Assembly: GCA_022828135.1 (NCBI GenBank)
Contig: JAJEJB010000006.1
Coordinates: 108,363-172,362 of the forward strand
Direction of reading: 5' to 3'
Length of the DNA stretch: 64,000 bases
Source: Acidimicrobiia bacterium
Lineage (GTDB): Bacteria; Actinomycetota; Acidimicrobiia; Acidimicrobiales; Aldehydirespiratoraceae
A program made the position numbers and the translations under genes. The notes under the pieces were generated by a model. It did no database searches, had not been told where the DNA came from, and saw nothing but the letters and a program-made list of their open reading frames with translations. Position 1 is the first letter of the stretch, and each line of letters starts with the position of its first letter. Positions 59,770-64,000 of the stretch are shown piece after piece.

Positions 59770-59784
59770 CGTACTTGATGTACG
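59770..59784 (+). promoter_or_regulatory. Palindromic operator candidate upstream of the TA-like pair
   Basis: CGTAC-TTGAT-GTACG is a perfect 5-bp-arm palindrome, 25 bp before the antitoxin-like ATG, and TACGTT occurs on both its sides (59763 and 59781). Such palindromes are the usual sites for autoregulation by Phd/YefM-type antitoxins. It also lies in the divergent region of the purine operon, so it could influence both. Confidence 0.55.
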
Positions 59785-59809
59785 TTAAGCGCTGACAGGG
59801 GGCCCAACG

Positions 59810-60220
59810 ATGCAATATCTCACCTACTCCGACACCCGCAGCCGTCTGCGCGAGGTGCTCGACACCGCCGAAGCGGGACTGCCGATCGGCATCCAGCGCC
59901 ACAACAGGCGCGTCGCGCTGATCGATAGCAACAGGCTGCAACAGATCCTGATGGACTCCCGGCGACTGCACCGGCCAGAAACCGTGGCCGAGGCGGGGGG
60001 CTGGTCGGTGTTGCTGCCGGGAACGCCGGTGGCGGCCGATGGCGCCGACCTCGACGAGGCGGTCGACGAGTTCGTAGCCGCCCTGCGCGACTACGCGGAG
60101 GACTGGCAGACGCGGCTGCGGTTTGCTCCCAACCACCGGAACCATTGGCCGCTGGTGCAGTTCGTGTCGCTGGCCTCCGACGCCGAACTCTGCGAGTGGG
60201 TCCGCGGCGTCGGGCCGTGA
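59810..60220 (+). CDS. Phd/YefM-like antitoxin-domain protein
   Basis: 136 residues. The first ~50 (YLTYSDTRSRLREVLDTAE, then GIQRHNRRVALIDSNRLQQIL) match the Phd/YefM antitoxin fold, which binds DNA and the toxin. The C-terminal ~85 residues, including LDEAVDEFVAALRDYAEDWQ and a Trp/His-rich end, are a longer extension than usual and would be the toxin-binding part. The stop overlaps the next gene's GTG by 4 bp (GTGA). A palindromic operator lies upstream. The length (136 against ~80-90) is odd for this family; identification is good for the N-terminal domain only. Confidence 0.8.
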   Translation: MQYLTYSDTRSRLREVLDTAEAGLPIGIQRHNRRVALIDSNRLQQILMDSRRLHRPETVAEAGGWSVLLPGTPVAADGADLDEAVDEFVAALRDYAEDWQTRLRFAPNHRNHWPLVQFVSLASDAELCEWVRGVGP

Positions 60221-60642
60221 GCCGCCCGGCGCCCACCCGGCAAGACCACCTGCGCTTCTGCGAGATCGAGGGCTGGCGCGTGGTGCGGGCCAGCACCGGC
60301 AGGCGCTCCACCCACCACGAGACCTACGAGATCGAGCTTCTCGACGGCCGCATCCTGCGAACCCGGATATCGCGCCCACCGGACCGCACCGGCTACGGCG
60401 CCGCCCTCTGGTCGCACATCCTGCGAGACCAACTCCAGGTCAGCCCCGAGGAGTTCTGGCACTGCCTGCGAACGAGCGGCCCGCCCGCTCGAAGCGCGGC
60501 GCCGACACCCCAGGACGCCATCCCGACCGACCTGGCCTACCTGCTCAAGCACCGCGTCGGCCTGACCGACGAGCAGCTCGCGGCCATGACCAGGCAGACA
60601 GCCATCGAGCGAGCCCAGCAATACTGGACAACCGGGAGGTAG
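60217..60642 (+). CDS. Putative toxin of a type II toxin-antitoxin pair
   Basis: 141 residues. The first ~75 residues (HLRFCEIEGWRVVRAS, HHETYEIELLDGRILRTRIS, GYGAALWSHILRDQLQVSPEEFW) resemble a small actinobacterial family often labelled 'cytotoxic translational repressor of toxin-antitoxin stability system'. The remaining part is a Pro/Ala linker followed by a helical tail (LAYLLKHRVGLTDEQLAAMT). Position and 4-bp overlap with the Phd-like gene support a TA role. The start is GTG 60217. Toxicity and target are unproven; the C-terminal tail is not part of the family I recognise. Confidence 0.7.
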   Translation: MSRPAPTRQDHLRFCEIEGWRVVRASTGRRSTHHETYEIELLDGRILRTRISRPPDRTGYGAALWSHILRDQLQVSPEEFWHCLRTSGPPARSAAPTPQDAIPTDLAYLLKHRVGLTDEQLAAMTRQTAIERAQQYWTTGR

Positions 60643-60657
60643 CAGTACGGTGATGGG

Positions 60658-62058
60658 GTGCGTGTGACGGAGCCATCGCCTGCGGCCTGCGGGGCTGTCG
60701 ACCTTTGTGTGCGGGGGGCGGAACTGGTTGTGACCATGGACTCGCAGCGGCGCGAGATCCCCGGCGGATGGGTTGCTATCACCCGCGGCTTCGTGACCGG
60801 CGTCGGCGAGCCGGGCACCGAGCCGCCGGCTGAGCACAGCATCGACGCCAGCGGCTGCCTGGTGACGCCGGGCTTCGTCAACACCCACCACCACATCTAC
60901 CAGAACCTCACCCGCGCCTTTCTGCCCGCGCTGAGCGGGAGCCTGTTCCATTGGCTCCGCACCCTGTATCCGGTGTGGAGCCGCCTCGACGAGGAGGCCG
61001 CCTACGTGTCGGCCTGGATCGGCCTGGCCGAGCTCGCCCTCGGCGGATGCACCACCAGCACCGACCACCTGTATGTGCATCCCAGAGGCGGCGGCGACCT
61101 GATCACCGCAGAGATCACTGCGGCTCGCGAGCTCGGATTCCGCTTCCATCCCACCCGCGGATCGATGAGCCTGTCCACCAAGGACGGGGGGCTGCCGCCC
61201 GACTCGGTGGTGCAAGACGACGACGAGATCCTCGCCGACAGCGAGCGCCTGGTCGGCCTGCACCACGACCCGTCGCCGGGAGCGATGGTGCGCATCGCGC
61301 TGGCGCCGTGCTCGCCGTTCTCGGTGACGCCGCAGCTGCTGGCCCGCACCGCCGAGCTGGCCGAGCGCCTCGACGTGCGGCTCCACACCCATCTGGCCGA
61401 AGACGCCGACGAGGACACCTTCTGCGAGGCCACCTTCGGGTGCCGCCCGCTCGAGCACTTCGAGAGCGTGGGGTGGGGAACCGACCGCTCGTGGGTGGCG
61501 CACTGCGTGTACCCGAACGCCGACGAGATCGCACGGCTGGCCCGCTGGGGCACCGGCGTGGCCCACTGTCCGAGCTCGAATCAACTGATCGGCGCCGGTC
61601 TGGCCCCGATCCGCGAGATGCGCGACGCCGGAGTGTCGGTGGGTCTGGGCTGCGACGGGTCGGCGTCCACCGACTGCGCGTCGCTGTGGCTCGAGACCCG
61701 CGGCGCGCTGCTGCTGGCACGCCTGCGCGGCGGCCCGCCCGCGATGGCGGCCCGCGAGGCGCTGGAGATGGCCACCCTCGGCGGCGCGGCCTGCCTCGGC
61801 CGCGACGACATCGGCGCGCTGGAGCCCGGCCGCGCCGGCGACCTGGTGGTGTGGCCGATGGAGGGAGTGCAGTTCGCGGGGGCGCTGTCGGATCCGGTGG
61901 AGGCGCTGCTGCGCTGCGGCCCGGTGTCGGCCCGCCACACGGTGGTGGCCGGCAAACCGCTGGTGCAGGACGGCGAGCTGACCGCGAGCGGGGTAACCGA
62001 GATGCTCGCCCGCCATCGCGCCATCGCCGCCGACTGGATGCAGGCGGCTACCGGCTGA
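60658..62058 (+). CDS. 8-oxoguanine deaminase-like amidohydrolase
   Basis: Zinc amidohydrolase of the guanine/8-oxoguanine deaminase (AtzA/TrzA-like) group; characterised relatives convert 8-oxoguanine to urate. 466 residues: PGFVNTHHHIYQNLTRAF near residue 75, GFRFHPTRGSMSLSTKDGG, ALAPCSPFSVTPQLL, LHTHLAEDADED with the catalytic Glu, WVAHCVYP, and GLGCDGSASTD with metal Asp. The TRGSMSL and CSPFSVT segments are, to my recollection, distinctive of 8-oxoguanine deaminases. GTG 60658 or 60664 is the start. It stands just downstream of the TA-like pair, opposite the purine operon, which supports a purine role. Confidence 0.85.
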   Translation: MRVTEPSPAACGAVDLCVRGAELVVTMDSQRREIPGGWVAITRGFVTGVGEPGTEPPAEHSIDASGCLVTPGFVNTHHHIYQNLTRAFLPALSGSLFHWLRTLYPVWSRLDEEAAYVSAWIGLAELALGGCTTSTDHLYVHPRGGGDLITAEITAARELGFRFHPTRGSMSLSTKDGGLPPDSVVQDDDEILADSERLVGLHHDPSPGAMVRIALAPCSPFSVTPQLLARTAELAERLDVRLHTHLAEDADEDTFCEATFGCRPLEHFESVGWGTDRSWVAHCVYPNADEIARLARWGTGVAHCPSSNQLIGAGLAPIREMRDAGVSVGLGCDGSASTDCASLWLETRGALLLARLRGGPPAMAAREALEMATLGGAACLGRDDIGALEPGRAGDLVVWPMEGVQFAGALSDPVEALLRCGPVSARHTVVAGKPLVQDGELTASGVTEMLARHRAIAADWMQAATG

Positions 62059-62262
62059 CACGCACCGCGTGCCTGCACCTGGCACTGACCGCCAAGAGGT
62101 CGAGCAGCCAGGCCAGGGGCCCACCCGAATGAACCGGGCTAGCGCCTGGTCGCCCGACCTCTGCGCATCGGCCTGACCGTGTCGTGAATCATGCACGCAC
62201 AAGTCTGACGCGTCTATGCTGATCGAATGGCCAAGGGTCAGCGTTGCGTTCGCGTGCTGTGC

Positions 62263-62345
62263 CTAGAGGCTGAATCGGCCCATACGGGCGAGGCCGTGGG
62301 CCGAGCGGCCCGTGAGCGCAGCGAACAAGAGCGGGGAAGACCCCG
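62263..62345 (+). repeat. Dispersed intergenic repeat, copy E (inverted relative to A-D)
   Basis: Plus-strand reading CTAGAGGC, CATACGGGCGAGGCCGTGG, CCGAGCGGCCCGTGAGCGC and AGCGAACAAGAGCGGG is the reverse complement of copies A-D. It follows the plus-strand deaminase gene by 204 bp, so its orientation relative to the preceding gene is the same as in the other copies. It lies upstream of the poly-C/Calx-beta gene. Confidence 0.85.
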
Positions 62346-62450
62346 CCGCGACGCGACTGGCTCTCACCCATTTGCGCGCCCTCTTGGGCCCGACCCGACC
62401 GCGAATTGCATGAGAGGATTCCGACCATGATGATCCGAACTGCTACTGCG

Positions 62451-62461
62451 CCCCCCCCCCC
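62451..62461 (+). repeat. Homopolymeric tract of 11 C near the start of the Calx-beta gene
   Basis: Eleven consecutive C between a good ribosome-binding site with ATG 62427 and the signal peptide coding region starting at ATG 62464. With 11 C the upstream ATG reads into a different frame that stops at 62553-62555; with 10 C it would be in frame with the secreted protein. Tracts of this kind undergo slipped-strand mispairing. Confidence 0.9.
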
Positions 62462-62463
62462 GA

Positions 62464-64000
62464 ATGAGGGTTCTGCAGCGACGGCTGCCGCGGTTCGGGC
62501 CTGCAATTGCGCTGGCGGTGCTGGCCGCGCTGCTAGCGGTCGCACCGACGCCTGAGGCCGGCGCCCAGAGCAACATCACCGTCCAGTTCAGCGGCGGAAA
62601 TACCGGTACATCGGGTCAAGTCGGCTACAACGCCGCCGAGGGCGGCTCGGCGCGCGTCAAGCTGACCTTCGGCTCAGCGACCACGTCGCAGGCAACGTTC
62701 ACCATCAACACCACGGCCGGAACCGCCACCGCCGGAGCAGACTTCAGCGGCGGCCCTCACGCCTGCACGGTTCCCTCGGGCCGAACCTCTCACGTCTGCA
62801 ACATCCCCGTCCCAGCCGACAATTCGATCGAGGACTACGAGACGTTCACTGTCACACTGGCATCGCCGCCGTCGGGTTTCGCGCTGGGCTCGGCGTCCAC
62901 CGCGACAGTGCAGATCGTGAACGTCAGCGTCGTCCCTGACGACTGGAGCCTCAAGCCCAGCGGCATGAACCCCGGCGACCAGTTCCGGCTGCTGTTCAAG
63001 AGCGGAAACGAGCGCAACGGATCCCCCACCGACATCGCCACCTACGACACTTGGCTGCGCAATCGCCCCGCCGCGCACCCGTGGCACGCCGACGCGCAGC
63101 CGTACAGCAGCACGTTCCGTACTGTGGGCAGCACAGCAGCAGTCGATGCCGCCTGGCACACCAGCACCGGCATCATGGTCTCGGGCGAGCCCAGCCACAC
63201 GCCGTTCTCGCATGCCGTCTACTGGCTCAACGGACCCAAGATCGCCGATGACTACAACGACTTCTGGGACGGCACCTGGGACACCAACACCAGCGCCAAT
63301 CAGCGCCACGCCGACGGTGTGGGCGCCACCAATACTCGCGGACCCAGTACCGGCACCCTGACCGGCGCGACCCACGCGACGGCGGGCGTCGCAGCCACCA
63401 GCCATCCGCTGGGGGCAAACACCGTCCGCTGGGGCGCGGGCGGCGGAAACCCGACCGGGAACCCGATCAACAGCGGCAACAACATCGCCAAGGGCAACAA
63501 CACCGTCTACATCGCCATGTCCGGCATCTTCGAAGTGGAAGTCGAGAGCGACGATCCGGCCAATCCCACCATCAGCGCCAGCGTGAGTTTGGGCAACGGC
63601 AGCGCCGGGCCTGCCCAGACCGGCGCCAACGTGGACTTCACCTTCTCGCTCGCCAAGGCGCGCAAGACGAGTGATCTGAACGGCATCCGGACGCGGCTCG
63701 CATGGTCGGGCGACGTGCTCAGCCCGCGCTCGGACCACCGCCCGACGACGTGGGACCGCTACAAGGTCAATCCCCTGTGGAAGCCGGACGGGAGCGCCGG
63801 GGTGAGTCACCGCGGCGTCTACGTGCGTCCCTGGCTGGAGAATTCCATCTTGACCGGTCAGCGGAGCTTCAGCCTGCGCGTCCACGTCAAGAACCGCGCG
63901 GAGGCCGGCGGCAACGTCGGCAACGGCTGGATCGCCATGCGTGTGGAGTCGGGCCCCGGCTACGCGGTGAGTCCCACAGACGAATGGGCCTGCATGCCGG
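62464..64000 (+). CDS. Secreted protein with Calx-beta-like domain, C-terminus beyond window
   Basis: Surface or secreted protein of unknown role. The frame from ATG 62464 is open to the window end (512 codons). Residues 1-32 form a clear Sec signal peptide: basic start (MRVLQRRLPR), hydrophobic core (AIALAVLAALLAVA), likely cleavage after EAGAQ. Residues ~36-165 look like a Calx-beta domain: GTATAGADFSGG, IPVPADNSIEDYETFTVTL and STATVQIVNVS. The next ~200 residues (LWLLFKSGNER-like region, YWLNGPKIADDYNDFWDG) are not recognised. A second Calx-beta or Ig-like stretch starts near residue 375 (TISASVSLGNGSAGPAQT). ATG 62464 has no ribosome-binding site because the C tract abuts it, so the true start may be ATG 62427 through the tract. 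Confidence 0.8.
   Translation, partial: MRVLQRRLPRFGPAIALAVLAALLAVAPTPEAGAQSNITVQFSGGNTGTSGQVGYNAAEGGSARVKLTFGSATTSQATFTINTTAGTATAGADFSGGPHACTVPSGRTSHVCNIPVPADNSIEDYETFTVTLASPPSGFALGSASTATVQIVNVSVVPDDWSLKPSGMNPGDQFRLLFKSGNERNGSPTDIATYDTWLRNRPAAHPWHADAQPYSSTFRTVGSTAAVDAAWHTSTGIMVSGEPSHTPFSHAVYWLNGPKIADDYNDFWDGTWDTNTSANQRHADGVGATNTRGPSTGTLTGATHATAGVAATSHPLGANTVRWGAGGGNPTGNPINSGNNIAKGNNTVYIAMSGIFEVEVESDDPANPTISASVSLGNGSAGPAQTGANVDFTFSLAKARKTSDLNGIRTRLAWSGDVLSPRSDHRPTTWDRYKVNPLWKPDGSAGVSHRGVYVRPWLENSILTGQRSFSLRVHVKNRAEAGGNVGNGWIAMRVESGPGYAVSPTDEWACMP

Larger units (their letters stand above)
62059..62463. other. Non-coding stretch between 8-oxoguanine deaminase-like gene and Calx-beta gene
   Basis: About 400 bp with no convincing gene. 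It contains dispersed-repeat copy E (62263-62345), a short plus-strand open frame at 62227-62430 that runs through the repeat and has no family resemblance, a well-formed ribosome-binding site AGAGGA (62412-62417) followed by ATG 62427 and ATG 62430, and an 11-C tract. The region 62059-62262 shows nothing recognisable. Confidence 0.7.

Noticed and set aside
62227..62430. 68-codon plus-strand open frame across repeat copy E
   Set aside because: Most of it is the dispersed repeat itself, and similar peptides arise at the other copies; no family resemblance.

Overview
The window is high-GC, densely coded chromosomal DNA. It most likely comes from an actinomycetote, and I favour an Acidimicrobiia-like lineage. 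Supporting signs are the rnj-dapA-dapB order beside ftsK and rpsO-pnp, an imuA'-imuB-dnaE2 SOS cassette with an actinobacterial-type LexA box, a CarD regulator, luciferase-like (F420-type) oxidoreductases, several CaiB/BaiF CoA-transferases, frequent GTG and TTG starts, and probable leaderless promoters. No rRNA, tRNA, CRISPR array or transposase was seen. The lineage is inferred from gene content only.

Layout. Positions 1-10710 hold a housekeeping block on the minus strand: a Na+/Ca2+ exchanger (cut by the window edge), FtsK, RNase J, DapA, SURF1, DapB, PNPase and S15. Positions 10836-19367 carry a minus-strand catabolic block: ferredoxin reductase, ferredoxin, an ArsC-family protein with an in-frame TGA at its catalytic cysteine followed by a SECIS-like hairpin, an acyl-CoA ligase, an SDR, an N-acyl-D-amino-acid deacylase and a peptide-type ABC binding lipoprotein. 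Positions 19401-28085 (plus strand) hold an alpha/beta hydrolase, the SOS mutasome cassette and a GH3 enzyme. Positions 28094-39919 hold an M20 hydrolase, two divergent CaiB enzymes, and a likely catabolic/uptake cluster (enamidase-like amidohydrolase, LLM oxidoreductase, NitT/TauT-type ABC transporter, GntR regulator, PF06684 protein, ThDP enzyme). Positions 40050-45222 (plus) hold a HAD-like protein, an unknown protein, a secreted amidohydrolase, CapA and CarD. Positions 45351-50587 look like acyl-CoA metabolism (SDR, thiolase, a frameshifted LLM enzyme, methyltransferase, acyl-CoA dehydrogenase).

Positions 50706-62058 form the most coherent accessory system. A minus-strand operon encodes a BMP/nucleoside-type ABC transporter, two adenosine-deaminase-family enzymes, a Rieske non-heme-iron oxygenase and a second oxygenase that has lost its whole Rieske cluster. 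Next to it are a two-gene toxin-antitoxin-like pair and an 8-oxoguanine-deaminase-like enzyme. I read this as a purine or modified-purine uptake and oxidation locus. The Rieske-less partner recalls NdmC of bacterial caffeine demethylation.

Other notable points are a dispersed ~40-125 bp intergenic repeat (five copies, mostly abutting stop codons) and an 11-C tract between a well-placed ribosome-binding site/ATG and the signal peptide of a secreted Calx-beta-type protein at the window end, which suggests a phase-variable switch. The stretch 62059-62463 is the only gene-free gap above 300 bp.
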